In this document: positions 49,996 through 62,740 of the stretch, one piece after another
Numbering within the stretch: the stretch's first letter is position 1
Layout: each line of letters opens with the position of its first letter
Translations under genes and position numbers: made by a program
The notes under the pieces: generated by a model
Seen by the model: only the letters and a program-made list of their open reading frames with translations
Told to the model about the DNA's origin: nothing
Databases searched by the model: none
From: Opeltia flavorubescens
Lineage: Eukaryota > Ascomycota > Lecanoromycetes > Teloschistales > Teloschistaceae
NCBI GenBank assembly: GCA_000442125.1
Contig: KE546972.1
Span: 1,138,022-1,202,021 of the forward strand
DNA: 64,000 nucleotides
Reading direction: 5' to 3'

Positions 49996-50167
49996 TATTA
50001 CAGTTCTATTATAGGGTACCGTAGAAAATATATACCGAGGTATTATTACCGGATTAGGCCTAGCGCGCCTTAGTATTCTTACACATTTTATAGCGATTCT
50101 ATAGAGATTTAGCAATTAACTTTTCAACCACCTACTTTTTATACTATATATATTCTATTTCTTAACA
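49996..50167 (+). repeat. D right LTR (172 bp)
   Basis: Partner of 41254-41425, followed by the AATTA duplication at 50168-50172. Confidence 0.9.
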
Positions 50168-50279
50168 AATTATTATAAATAAATATTATTCCAATTATAT
50201 TAATATTAAAAATATTATTATAGTCGTTATAATAATAATAAGAAACCGCTATAATAATAATTATATACTGAAATTCTTT

Positions 50280-50700
50280 TATATCAACGATTCAATAAAT
50301 TTTTATTTATATAAAGGATATTAAATACTAAATATAATATTTTAAAAAATCGGACTTTAATTTATTAGATCGTTTAAACTATTAGAAAAAACTAGTTTAT
50401 TAATATATAAACTAGAACTAGCTAAATATATAAAAACTTATAATATAATTTTTATTATTTATTTTAAATCTATAAAAGATTTTATAAACGATTTTTACTA
50501 GCGATATCGAATTTTTATACTACTAGTTATTATTAATAATAAAATCGAACTTAAAATTAAACAGCTAATAAATAAATGATATATTAAAAAAAAAGTTAAT
50601 TAATTTAATATCTAATCCGCTGGTTAAAATACGGATTTAAAAACGATTAATAAATACTAGATTAGTATTTAAAGAATATATAGTATTTTAATAACGTTTA
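50280..50700 (+). pseudogene. Gypsy pol carboxy end with chromodomain remnant
   Basis: The plus-strand reading shows the region typical of the end of fungal chromovirus pol: a block like V-I-S-V-I-H-L-E-P near 50435-50470, then a chromodomain near 50535-50690 whose core reads QYLIRWLKYGFKND (with RIP-type stops). It may be the end of element F, whose integrase lies at 38790-39312 on the same strand, but the middle of the integrase is not found between them, so it could be another element. Broken several times. Confidence 0.7.
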
Positions 50701-52243
50701 TAAGTAATAATACGGACTAATAACTAGAATTACTAATAGATTTAAAAGTATTAATGGAAATAATAAAGTTTTTCTAGATATTATAACTTAAAAAGTATTA
50801 GCTTATATATATATTATTTATAATAAATATATAATTTATTACTTTTATTTATATTATAATTCGTTTTAAAATTATTACTTTTAATTATAATATAATTTTC
50901 TTTTATAACAATTCTAATTATATATATAATTTTAATCATAATTATTCTTTATCAAAGTTATATACTATATAATATATAAAAACTATTATTTATATATTAA
51001 TTAATAATTTAAAATGTTATTTTTATTTAATATTTAATTTTTATATAAATTTTTTTTTAATAAATATCTAATAATACTAGTTTAAAAAATAATTTAGTTC
51101 TAGATATATCAATCAAAAAATATTCGATAAAATAATAGCTAAAGAAATTATAAAAAATATTATAATAATTAATAGTAATAATATAATTAATGGTAATAAT
51201 TTAATAAAATAATAAAAGTTTAATTAAAAGTTTTCTAGCTTTAATATCGATAATAAGTTATTTAATAATTACAATACTATTATAATCGATAAAAGCTTGA
51301 AAGGTATTAATAATAATTTTACTATTAATAAAATTAAAAGTCCTAATAATAATTTTACTATTAATAAAATTAAAAGTTTTAATAATAATCCTATTATTAT
51401 TTAAAATCCTATTTTATTAAAATAGAAAAACCTTTAAATATTTAATAAATTTACTTTAATTGATAAAAAGATATTAATTTAAAAACCGGTCGATAATTTT
51501 ATAATTAAATAATTTAATAAAATATAAACTGCTAAATTATTTAAGAAATTTAAAAAAAAACTTTAATTAATCAATAATAATAGCAATAACGGTATTATTA
51601 ATAGCGATAAAGCTATTATTTAACAATTTTTACTTATATTAATAAAGTTTGAATAAAGTATTTACTTATTATTAAAATATAATTAAGAGTATCTATACTC
51701 TAGCGATAAAAATTACTACTAATTTTTGAAAACTATTTTAAAAAAACATTTAAATACTATTAAAATAAAAATAGAAAGCTTTTTAAATACAAAAATAAAA
51801 AAAAATAAACCGTTAAAAATAACGGATATTAATAAATAAAAATCAATAAAATAATATTATAATATATTAAATTAATTTAAAATAGGCGAATAAAATATAT
51901 ATAAAGAATATTAATAAAGTAATAACTAGAATTATAGAAATAATAACCGCTAATTTATTAATATTTAATCTAGTATAAATAAAAATTTATAAATAATAAA
52001 AAGCTCGGGAAAAATATAATAAATAATATAGAAGTATTAATAAAAAAAAGCGTTTAAATAAAAACGGATCGTAAAATAATAATTAAAGCGGGCTAAATAC
52101 TATTATTATTTTAAAAGTTAAAAAAATAGAAAATAATAAAATAACTAGCGATATTATAAATACTAGGTACACTAACTATTATAAATATAATACTCATCGT
52201 TAGTAAAATCTAAAACGCTATTATTATAGTAATTTAGGCCGGT
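50701..52243 (+). other. Low-complexity tail, unassigned
   Basis: Very A-rich sequence with N/K/I-rich plus-strand readings. It includes a near-perfect 36-bp tandem duplication (51305-51376). No recognised domain. It ends at the start of A(+). Confidence 0.4.
51305..51400. repeat. 36-bp tandem duplication
   Basis: 51305-51340 and 51341-51376 are the same 36 bases apart from two transitions, with a partial third unit to about 51400. The unit is a multiple of three. Confidence 0.9.
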
Positions 52244-52500
52244 TATTACAGTTAATAATAGTTTAATTTATTATAATATCGTAGAACTATTGTATAGTTT
52301 CGGCTAAAATATTATATCGCTATATTATACTAGTAGGAAAGAGGGCCTATATAATTAGGGGAATTCCCTTTAATATTTATAGCTCTTTAGATATTAGTAT
52401 ATATATATTTTCTATATATAGCTTTATATAAATAATAATAAAATGCTAAATTATAGCCTATATTTCTATATAATTTTCCTTTTATTATATCCTTTTTATA
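52244..52500 (+). repeat. A(+) 5' LTR (257 bp)
   Basis: Reverse-complement match to both LTRs of A(-), with the same length. Confidence 0.9.
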
Positions 52501-52539
52501 TTTTAATATCTTTATTTATTTAAAAGATAGTTCGACTAT

Positions 52540-54000
52540 ATTATAAAGTTATAATATAAAGTAGTAATAATAATACTACACTTATAATTAGATTATAGCC
52601 GCTAATAAATATAGCTATATTATAGAATAATAATATAGATAAACTTATTAGCGATATTTTAAATATAGAAATTTAAGCTTTTAAAATAGAATAAATTTTA
52701 GTCTATCGGTAAAAAAGACTAGAAATATTAAAAATTAAAAAGGAATTAGAATTTTTAAAATTATTTATTATTATATATTAATAATAAGCTTTTAAAATTT
52801 TAATTAATAATTCTAACTATATTAAAAGGTAGAAGATAAATAAAAAATTAAAATTAAAAATTTCTAACTTTATTTAATATAAAGGTAAAAACTATATAAA
52901 AATTATATTATTAAAACGCGAATATAAATATATTTTTAAAATCTATTTAATTATATATAAAATAGAAACTTTAAAAATTTTATTTAATATAAATTACTTT
53001 AATTATTATTTAGCGAATATATAGAACTAAATTAAAAAAATAAATTTAAATACTAAATTTAAAATAAATTAAAAGGAATAATTAAAATTTTTACTAAACT
53101 AGCTCGATTTTTAAACTATTTATAGTATTAAAGTAATATTATAATACTTTAATATGAAATATTATAATAAATAAAATATTTTTTAATTTATTAAATATTT
53201 AAAAGACTTTAAAAATTATATAAAAAAATTTTTACTAGATTATATTTAAGTAAATATTTTAAAAAACGTCTTTTAAAATAATATAATCGATAAAATATTA
53301 AAAATAGTTAATCTTTTAAAAATATATTAAAAAATTATCGATTAAACTATTAAAATTAAATTAGTCTAATTATAATATCGGGCGTATATTAATCGCGGCG
53401 ATATAAATATTAAAATATTAGATTTTAAAAACTATAAAAGTAGTTAAAATAAATTTATATAATACTATTATATTAATAACTAATATAAATATAATATTAA
53501 TAGATTATAGAAATTATAAAGTTTAGTATAACTTTTAAGACTATAGTTTAAATAATAGCCGTAGTTTTATAAAAATAATAATAAATTAGCGATAATTATC
53601 TATTTTATATATAGAGAAGAAGGTTATAAAAAACCCGACTATTTTTATAAAAATAAAGAGGGAAAAGATAAAATTTAATAAATATCGCTTTTGTATTATT
53701 AAATCGCTTATAAATAAAGCTATAGATACTATATTTTATAATTAATATAATTATTTAAAAAAAAATAAGAGATTAAATTAACTATATTTATCGATTATAA
53801 TATAAGCCTAAATTTCGTATTATAATATTATATAAAGGAATTAATACTATATAGTAGCCGCGATAATAAAATATTCATTAGAACTTTAAATAATATAAAT
53901 TTAATTTATTTTTAAAAGTATAAATTTTTAGTTTACTTCGCTAATTTAAAAAAAAATTAAAATAACAATAAATAAATATATTAAAACTTATATTAAATTT
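52540..54000 (+). pseudogene. A(+) gag/protease remnant
   Basis: The plus-strand reading near 52870-52935 resembles the Y-x-G-K...F-I-R-x-C-E-x-x-F block of Gypsy gag. It is collinear with 35000-36960 of A(-). Decayed. Confidence 0.65.
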
Positions 54001-55700
54001 TTTAATATTATATTTAGCCTCCTATAACTATATTAGTACAACCCTAATATTAATAAGGCTTATATACTATAGTAATAGCGCGATTTTAGCGCTATTTTAA
54101 TAAAAATAGATATTAAATTAGTCCCGGCCGAAGAACTAGAATATTTATTAAAAGTAGAAAGATTTAAATAATTATACCTTTTTAATATAGAGCTATATAA
54201 TAAGGACGATATAATCGCCCTTTATAATATTAAAAAGGGGATTTTATTTAAAAAATATATTAATCTAGAAAAAATTAATAATTTTTAAAAAGTTAATAAA
54301 TTTTTTAAATATTTTATAAATAATTACTCCTTTAAAATAACTGGTAATTTTTTATTTAAATATTTATATAATTCTTTAATTATTAAATTAAAGATTTTAT
54401 AAATTTATATTAATAAAAATTTAAGAAAAAAGTTTATTTATTATTTTATATTAAGAGTTAATATTTCGATTATATTTATAAACGAAAAAATAGTAGCTTC
54501 TATCTATATATCGACTATTAAAGGCTAAACTAGATTATTAATAAAAACCGATATTTTTTTTCTCTAATATTAAAGGCCTTAAATAGATTATATAAAATAA
54601 TTATTTTTATTTATTTAAATATCCGAAATATTTATTATTATATTAGAATTTAAAAGGGTAATAAATAAAAAATAATATTTTATATTTATTATAGCTACTT
54701 CGAATATTATATTATATTATTTAATTTAAAAGATACTCCGGCTATTTTTTAAATATATATTAATAATATTTCTAAAAACTTTTTAAATTTTTTTATTATA
54801 GGATATATAAATAATTTACTAGTCTATTTTAAAAATAAAGCCGAAAGTCTAATATATATATAAAAGGTTTTTATAAAGCTATTATAAAATAAATTATATA
54901 TTAAATTAAGAAAAGATTTATTTAATATATATAAAATTAGATTTATAAAATTTATTTTTTATTTTAATAATATTACAATAAAAGAGTCCTATATTAAATA
55001 TTTAAAAAATTAGTTTTTTTTAAAATCGTACTATAATATATAGTATTTTTTTAAATTTATAAATTTTTATTAATACTTTATTAAAGTATTCTCGCGGGTA
55101 GTATTATCGCTAATATTATTATTAAAGGGCGGTAATAAAAAGAAATATAATATTAAATTTATTCTAATTAAAAAAATAATTAATATATTTAAAATAGCAA
55201 AGAAATATTTTATAATAGCGCCTATTCTTTAATAATTCGATTATCTATTCTAAATTCGTCTTAAAATAAACGCCTTAAAATATACTATTTTAGTAATTAT
55301 TTTATAGCCTTTTAATACTAGTATATAAGTCTTTTTAATAAAGGATTATATATTTAAGATTTATATAAAGAAGCGCGATAATATTATATTATTCATAGCT
55401 TTTTATAATTAAAGGATATCTTTAATATTAGTAGAAAAAAAAAATACTTTAAAAAACGATATAAAGGCGTCGATTCCGCCTTTTATAATTATAAAAAAGT
55501 CTTTTAAAATAAAAAAGAGATGGATATTAATAAAAACTCGTATTTCTAAAATATATAAAAAGCTAGAGGTTTTTTATAAATCTAATATTATTATATATAA
55601 CGATATTTAGTTGGTTTTTTTAAATAATTCTAATAGTTTTAAAAACTTATAATTAAGACGGTAAATTATTAAAAAAGCGGTATTAAAAAATATATATAAT
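54000..55700 (+). pseudogene. A(+) reverse transcriptase and RNase H remnant
   Basis: The RT catalytic block is at about 54785-54850, of the form F-x-x-G-Y-[I]-x-x-L-[L]-V-Y-x-K, followed by E-x-x-I-x-x-x-x-V-F. The RNase H approach is near 55080-55230, of the kind F-S-R-x...P-L-x-x-L-x-K-G-G...A-P-I-L. These are clear Ty3/Gypsy features. Decayed, with many breaks. Confidence 0.85.
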
Positions 55701-56441
55701 ATACCCTCGCTATTCTTTTATTATATTATAGAAGAGTTTTATAAACTCGATAATATAGTTAAAAAATTAATATTTTAAAAAAAAAATTATTTAATAATTT
55801 ATTAAATAATTATATAATATTAAAATAATTTAATAAGAATTATAAATAATATTAAAATTAAAAATCATAAATAATATTAAAATTAAAAATTATTTTAATA
55901 TAATAAAAAATAGTTTTTATCCTTTAATATAATTAAATAAAAAGCTTTTAAATATAATTATAATAATTTTATAATAAATTACTTCGATTATAAAAAAATA
56001 TTAAAATTTATTCGCCGAAAATCCTTTTAATTAAATATAATAAAGGATATTAAATATTATATATATATTTATAATATATATTATTTAATAAAACCTATAA
56101 GATATTAACTATATAATAAAATATAACTACTAGAAAAATCTTTAAAACTGTTGGTTGATTTAATTATAGATTTTATTATAAATCTATTTCTATATAAACG
56201 CCTCCGCGTTATATATAATTCGATTTTTATAGTAGTCGACTATTATATAAGACTTATTATATATACTTTATACTAGATATTTATAATTATAAAAAAACTA
56301 GCGAATACTTTTATTAATAAAGTATATATCTATTATAATATATTTAAATCGCTAGTTTCCGATTAAAAGATTTTTTTTATTTTATAATTTTAATCTACTC
56401 TTTACTATTATTTCAAAATTAAGCGCTATTTAAATACTATT
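55700..56441 (+). pseudogene. A(+) integrase remnant, first part
   Basis: The first core block, like D-F-I-T-x-L-P...V-V-V-D-Y-Y, is at about 56160-56260, and the next S-D-R-type block near 56350. It is cut at 56441 by element C; the following segment at 62854-62957 is the continuation, as the uninterrupted copy A(-) shows. Confidence 0.8.
56437..56441. repeat. Target-site duplication of C, left
   Basis: CTATT before C is repeated at 62849-62853 after it, inside the A(+) integrase. Confidence 0.88.
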
Positions 56442-56549
56442 TATTGAAATTACTAGTTAGTTTACGTAATTATACTACTCTAGATAAAAATCAATAGCCG
56501 AAGGCTATTTATTTCCTTAAGTAATTAATACAATGATTATATTTTAATA
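56442..56549 (+). repeat. C 5' LTR (108 bp)
   Basis: Partner of 62741-62848. Contains the AATAGCCGAAGGCTATT inverted repeat at its centre. Confidence 0.92.
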
Positions 56550-56561
56550 GGTTATAAGCCC
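56550..56561 (+). other. C primer-binding site, initiator-Met half-tRNA type
   Basis: GGTTATAAGCCC directly follows the 5' LTR. Apart from one transition it is the complement of the anticodon stem-loop of initiator methionine tRNA, the internal priming site used by Drosophila copia and many fungal Copia elements. Confidence 0.75.
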
Positions 56562-56950
56562 GATTAATAAAGCTATCGTCTAATATACTCTAGATAAGAA
56601 CCACTTACTACTACGCCTATAACCTAGAGTATAGTACTTTTAGAGCAGTAATAGCTAGCTAGAAAGCCGCTAAAAACCTACCCGATACTATTATATATAC
56701 GAAATTTATTCGCTTCTAATACGCACTTATAAGTCTATAATAATAGTAAATATTATATATATTATACCGCTAAAAGGTAGGCCTTTTATATTCTAGAAGA
56801 AAAAATAAAAGGGCTATAGTAATAGCGAGTGCTTATAAAATATAGCGAATTTAAAATTTTTAAATTATTAAAGCTATACTAATTAGATTAATTTATATTT
56901 TTTAAATTTATTTAAACCTACTCGTTTAAAGTTTATTTAAATATAGTTCT
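56562..56950 (+). other. C leader
   Basis: 5' untranslated stretch with more balanced base use. Holds a pair CTCTAGATAAG...CCTAGAGTAT near 56590-56635. No gene seen. Confidence 0.45.
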
Positions 56951-58460
56951 ATTATTTTAAAGTTAATCTAGAACTTTAAAGTTTATTTAATAAACAGAAT
57001 TTAATAGCTAAAATCGATCTAGCGGTATATAAAGGGCTATAGTCTCTAAAATTAAATATATTAAAAAGTAACTTCGAAAGTTTTATTTAAAAGTTTAACG
57101 TAATTTTTTATATATACTATTAGTATTTAATAAAATATTTAGTAGTATTAAAAGCGATAATTTAGAAAATTTAAACTATTCACTTATTAAAAAGGGAAAA
57201 AAGCCTTATTTTAGGTTTTAATACGTTAGAATCGTTATTAAAACTATTTAGTAATTTAAACTTATTTAATTATAGTATTTAAAATTTTAAAAATTTTTTA
57301 TTATTTTTATCTTTAAGCCCCTTATTTTTAAACCTTTTAACTTTATTATCTACTTTAAAGCTAGTTGAAGCCTTTAATATTAGCTTATTAGAATTCAAAG
57401 TTATTAAAATCGATTTAAAAAACTAAATAAATCTAGTAATATTTAATTTAAAAAAGGAATTTAATAGGTTTATAGAAAATATAATAAATAATAAATAGGT
57501 TAATCTTACTTTTAAACTAACGAATAATTTAAATATTAGTAGTACCTTATTATTAAATAGTTTAAATAATAAGTTATTTATATTTAAAAAATAATACCGT
57601 TAATATTATATTAGATAATATTAAGCTATTAATATTCTTAAATTAATTAGATAAAGTAGTTATATTAAAAAGCGCCATTAATTATTTAAAATAGAAATAA
57701 TAAATAATTAATTTTTTTAATTATAATTAACCTATAGCTATATATTAATAATAATATCTAGCGAATTTAACTTAACGATAAACGCGAGAGCGTTAAATAG
57801 CTAAAAGTTAATATTAAAATCTTTACTATATTAAAGAGCCGTTACAAGTTTATATTATAAACTAAAATAAAATATTATACTAGAGTATTTAACGTTTAAA
57901 TTATTTTAATTATTAAATTCCAAAATTAAAGGCTTTAAAATTTTAAAATCTATATTTAACCGGCTATTTAATTTAATACTCTTAATATATATTAAATTAT
58001 TCAACTACGCCGATAAATTTAGTAATATTATAAATAAATTAAATTTTTTATTTATAATACTCATTTTAAATTCTAATTTTTTTATTTATTTTTTTTATAA
58101 AAATTTAAGTATTAAATTTATTAATTATCGCGAAATATATAATTAAAGCTATAATTCTTTTAAAAAAAATAGAACTACCTTTTATAATTTAAATTATATA
58201 ATTACGCGTTTTTTAAACTTTTATATTAAAAAAAACGTTAAAGAATTTATAGCTAAAATAATATTATTAATATTTATAACTATATCTATAATATTTATTA
58301 AAAAGCGGACTATTACTAAAATTGTTAAATAATATATCTATTATAGCTATAACTACTATATAAAAGACTAATACTATAAAAAATACCTTTATTTTAAAAA
58401 ATAGCACCTAGAAAATAGGAGTTCGAGAAACTTATTTAGCCGCTATAAATATAGCTATTT
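56950..58460 (+). pseudogene. C gag remnant with zinc knuckle
   Basis: The plus-strand reading near 58336-58390 has the spacing of a CCHC zinc knuckle followed by basic and aromatic residues and K-K, as in Copia Gag. The upstream part is helical and L/K-rich. Decayed. Confidence 0.6.
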
Positions 58461-60250
58461 TAGCGGAACTAGTAATAATAATAACGTTAAAGTATATATA
58501 ATTTATATTAATCCCTCTAAGTTTACGTACTTATAAATATAGCTTATAAATAATATTTATTCAAAATTTATTATTTATAATAAATTATTATTTATATTAT
58601 ATTAATTATAAAACCTCTAAATTAAAGGTTTTATAGGCTATATTATAATTTTAGAAACCGGTAATATTATATTAAAATATAAAGTTAATAGCTTCTATTA
58701 AATATTAATTTTTATTAATATACTTTATATACTTGAATCGCCGGTAAATTTAATATTATAAAGCTAGCTTAAATAATAGCGATATCTTTTAAAGCTAGCT
58801 TTTAATAAAATTATTATTAAATTCTTTAAAATCTCTATTTAACGCTGAAAATCTACTAACTTTTATATTCTACGATAAAAAAATAAATTCAAATTAACTA
58901 TATTATTAATATTTAATAAATAAATTATTAATATATAATATAAACGACTTAGCTATTTAAATAAATAAAAAATTATTAAATTAGTATTAATATCTATAAG
59001 AATAAACCGTTTAGTATCACTATTAAAAAATATATATAGAGCTTATATAATTACTAATATATAAATAAAACTATATAAAAGTTATAATAAATTATTTAAA
59101 TAGAAAAATAATATTATTACTAATAATTTAATAAAATCTTTTTCTTAAGTTTTTAATAATTTTATATACTTTATAACTTTCTTATATACTTATATCAAAC
59201 GCTTTATAATATATATTCTATTAAAAAATTTAGATTTAATAGTTTTAAGTATTTTTAAATTATACTAAAGTATAATTAAATATAGGATTATAAAATCTAT
59301 AAATTAAGAGTAAACGGAGGTAGAAAATATAAAAATAATAAATTCGATAACTACTATAATAGAAATAGGATTATTTAAAAAATAATTATTTTAGAAAACC
59401 TTTAAATAAATAGCGTTATAAAACGCCTAGATAAAACAATTTACTATAAAATTTTAACTATAATAACTACTTATAATATTATTTATACTTAATACTAGCT
59501 AGAAACTATAAAAATAGTTAATTATTTTTAAAACCGTTTATTAATATCCGGATTAAATAAAACCCCCTAGAAAATAAATATTAATACGCTGCTAGAGTTA
59601 AGTTATCTATAAAAAATCGGCTAATTTAACTAGGCGTAAATCCGAAAGCTAAATATAGGCTAGAAGAAATTTTAACCTCAAGTAAAAATCTACTAATTTT
59701 TAGACTTTAAAAGTAATTATATTTGTTATATATTATATTAAAATAATATAATTAAACAATATTTAAATATCGTTTAAATTAATTATACCGCCTTAAATTT
59801 ATAATATAATCAACTAGATCTTTTTAAATTATTAATAACTTATTTAAAATATTTACTACTTTTTATTATAGGGGAGTTATAAATATAAGAAATATCTATA
59901 TACTAGAATTATAATAAAAGTATAAAATTAAATTATAGTATTTAAATTCTATCAGCTTTAAAATAAATTTTATAAGCTTTATAAATTCTATAAATTCTAT
60001 TTATTAGCTTATAAAATTCGGTTCTATCTATTTTTATATTTAAAATTACTAGCCGGGGTAAATTAATAATAGGATATATAGTATTTTAAATAGGATAAAA
60101 TTTTATACTAATTATTTTTAATTAAAAAACCAAAAATAAAAGGTATTTTAAATTTAATAGATTTTTAGTAGATTTATTAATATTATAAACGTTTTTAACT
60201 AATATATCTAATTAGCAAATTTACGAGCCTATTTTATATTAAAAAGCGAT
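58460..60250 (+). pseudogene. C protease/integrase remnant
   Basis: The 59300-59720 segment resembles the Copia integrase run from the G-I/T-P-Q-Q-N-G block through E-R-x-N-R-T-I and the W-x-E-x-x-x-T-A-x-Y-L-x-N-R block. It precedes RT, as expected in Copia. Decayed. Confidence 0.6.
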
Positions 60251-61250
60251 TTATTATTTAGATCGTGATTATTAAATTTTTATAATAAAAAAAGAATACG
60301 ATTTATTAATATAAAATCGAATATAAATAATTATTTTTTAAGACCGTAGGTTTTTAAAAAGTAAATAAATCTTTAATTTAAAAAAAGGTCCTAATAAAGA
60401 AGTATTATATTATAAATTTTATTAAATAGTTTATAGTTTTAAATAACGCGAAATTATTTATTTTAATAAAATTTTCGCTTTAATAATTAAACCTATAATT
60501 TATAAAGCTTTTTTTATTATTATAGTTATTCTAGACTGGTTAATCGAATAAATAAATATTAAAATAGCTTTTTTTTATAATAATATCGATAAATTAAATT
60601 TAATCTTTATTAAATAATTAAACGGATAAAAAGACTTTAATAATAAAATTTATAAATTTAATAAAGTTTTTTATAGTTTTAAATAATTATTAAAGGTATA
60701 ATATAATATATTAGCAGTATTTTTTAAAAATTTAAATTTTATATTATTAATAGCCGATATTAGCGTTTTTTATAACTATTTTTCAGGATTTATACTATAA
60801 TTACTATTTATATAGACGATTTATTTATTACTAATTTAAATTATAAAGCTATTTCAATTATTAAGAATTAATTAAATATTAAATTTTAAATGGTCGATTT
60901 AGGTTTTATAGCTATTATTTAGATATAAAAATTACTCGCGACCGCTAGAATTAAACGATTCGCTTATTATAATTTATTTATATTAAAAAAGTTCTTTATA
61001 ATTTTAATATATAGTCTTTTAAATTATAAACTATACTAATAAATATATTTTTATTTTATAAATCGGTACCTATAAATTATATTACTTCCTTTAATTTATA
61101 AAATTAATATTAATCCGCTATTAAAGCGTTAATAAATATAATAATAGATACTAGACCCGATATCGCCTTTATAGTTTTAAAAATTAGTTATTATAGTTTA
61201 AATCTAATTAAAAAATATTAATAAATTATTTAAAAAATCTTCCGTTACTT
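60250..61250 (+). pseudogene. C reverse transcriptase remnant
   Basis: The YIDD catalytic box is still legible at 60809-60820, followed by L-F-I-T and then, about 100 bases on, an M-V-D-L-G block, which is the Copia RT order. The K-x-A-F-x-x-x-x-I-D block lies near 60560-60590. The rest of the frame is broken many times. Confidence 0.85.
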
Positions 61251-61299
61251 TTATATTATAATTAATTAATTTTTTATTTATAAAGGAAATTTAGTTAAC

Positions 61300-61850
61300 T
61301 TTTTTAATTATATTAATACCGACTAGGTAAATAATAAAGATACTCGGCGTTTAATTTCCAGCTATATTTTTAATATTAGTAGCGGGGCTATTAACTAGTC
61401 TGTAAAATAATAATTAATAATAGCCCTTTTTATTTATAAAATTAAGTACGGGGGCTAAATATAAATAGCTAAAAAAGCGATTTAACTAAAAGCCCTTTTA
61501 GAATAAATTTAAAACGAAAAAAACCTTTATATAATTATTATTAATTATAATAATTAAAGTATTATAGCTTTAGTTAAAAACTCCTAATTCTATATATATA
61601 CTCAATATATTAATATTTAGTAATATTTTATATATAAAAGGGTAGTAAAAGATTATATAGACCTTTAATATATATCTAGAAATATTTAAAATACTAATAG
61701 CCTTATTAAAGCTCTTTTAAAAAATAAATCTTTTTTATTCTAGTAAATATTAAGCTTAGAAGAAAACCTATAATATTAATAGCGCTAATATATATTTCTA
61801 AGTATTAAATCCTTTTAAAGTTTATTATTACTATTATCTACTAATTTTAC
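61300..61850 (+). pseudogene. C RNase H remnant
   Basis: The reading from about 61335 matches the Copia T-R-R-S-x-S-G-Y block followed by a W-x-x-K-x-Q-block and the E-x-E-Y/A block near 61440. Decayed. Confidence 0.7.
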
Positions 61851-62740
61851 CCCCTAATTTTATCGTTACACCTCCTGTTTTACCGCCGTACTCTCTAGAA
61901 CTAGTACTTAAATTATATACCCTAACTAGCTACTAAACCCTTTATATATCGCTTATAACTAGCGCCTAAACTTATAAATACTCGATTATCTATTTACGCA
62001 CGTTATATAATATTTATAAAGCTTATATAGCTCTATTTTATATATTCTCTAAACTTATTTTCATTTAAAATTCGTAGATCTAGTTTAATAGTAAAATTTA
62101 TTTTTTATTTATATAGTATTTTATAAAAATAATATATTTTTTAAATTTTTTATATTAAATCCATTTTATACGTTCTTTAATTTAGTTATTTTCAATTTTT
62201 ATATAAAATTAAAATATATATACGATTCCTTTAATATTTATTTCTAGTATTTATTTTAAATACCCCTAAATATCTATTAATACCTTCTTTATACTCTTTA
62301 AACCCTGGCTCCAGGGGGTATATAATATCTATAGGAGCCCAGATTTTTATCGCCTGAGCTATAAAAGCTCTATCTAAGGTATTTAAATAGACTACCAGTA
62401 CTATAAAAGCTATNCCAGCCTCTTTTATATACCGGCGGAAGCCGGGTAAACTTATATATACCGGGTAAATTTACTAGTAGGAGCTAGATAATACTCGTTT
62501 CTATTTACTACTTAATATATTATTTATATTCCTTATATACTAAGTAGTGGTTTTTATACTCGAAGCTATAGAAGCTGTAGAAGCTGCTATAGCGCCTATA
62601 GCGCCTATAGATAGCCGTATTCTAGCTATATTCTAGGCGATTTTTAAGCGCTTTTAGCTACTATAGCAGCTATAAACTACTTAAACTATAGAAGCTTATT
62701 TATTTACTTTATTACGTAATTTTTACGTTTTAAATAGAAG
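61850..62740 (+). other. C long 3' untranslated region with a RIP-poor island
   Basis: Almost 0.9 kb between RNase H and the 3' LTR with no gene seen. 62290-62660 keeps many CpA, TpG and CpG steps. It contains the perfect hairpin CCCTGG-CT-CCAGGG at 62303-62316 and short direct repeats (GAAGCT units and TATAGCGCC units, 62561-62620). One ambiguous base is at 62414. Confidence 0.6.

Larger units (their letters stand above)
41254..50167 (+). mobile_element. Element D: short non-autonomous LTR element, host of nested B
   Basis: 172-bp LTRs at both ends with AATTA duplications. After removing nested element B (42088-49285 plus its duplicated 5 bp) D is only about 1.7 kb long, with about 1.37 kb of internal sequence. 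I see no gag, RT or integrase in it. Just inside its left LTR it carries AATAGTAGTAATTAA, the same sequence as in B and G, so it probably used the same primer tRNA. It looks whole in structure and is older than B. Its internal parts (41426-42087 and 49291-49995) do carry plus-strand readings that are not recognised. Confidence 0.85.

Noticed and set aside
38790-50700. Treating the integrase at 38790-39312 and the chromodomain at 50280-50700 as one element F with certainty
   Set aside because: They share strand and type, but the middle of integrase is not present in the 94 bases between E and D or after D. They may belong to different copies.
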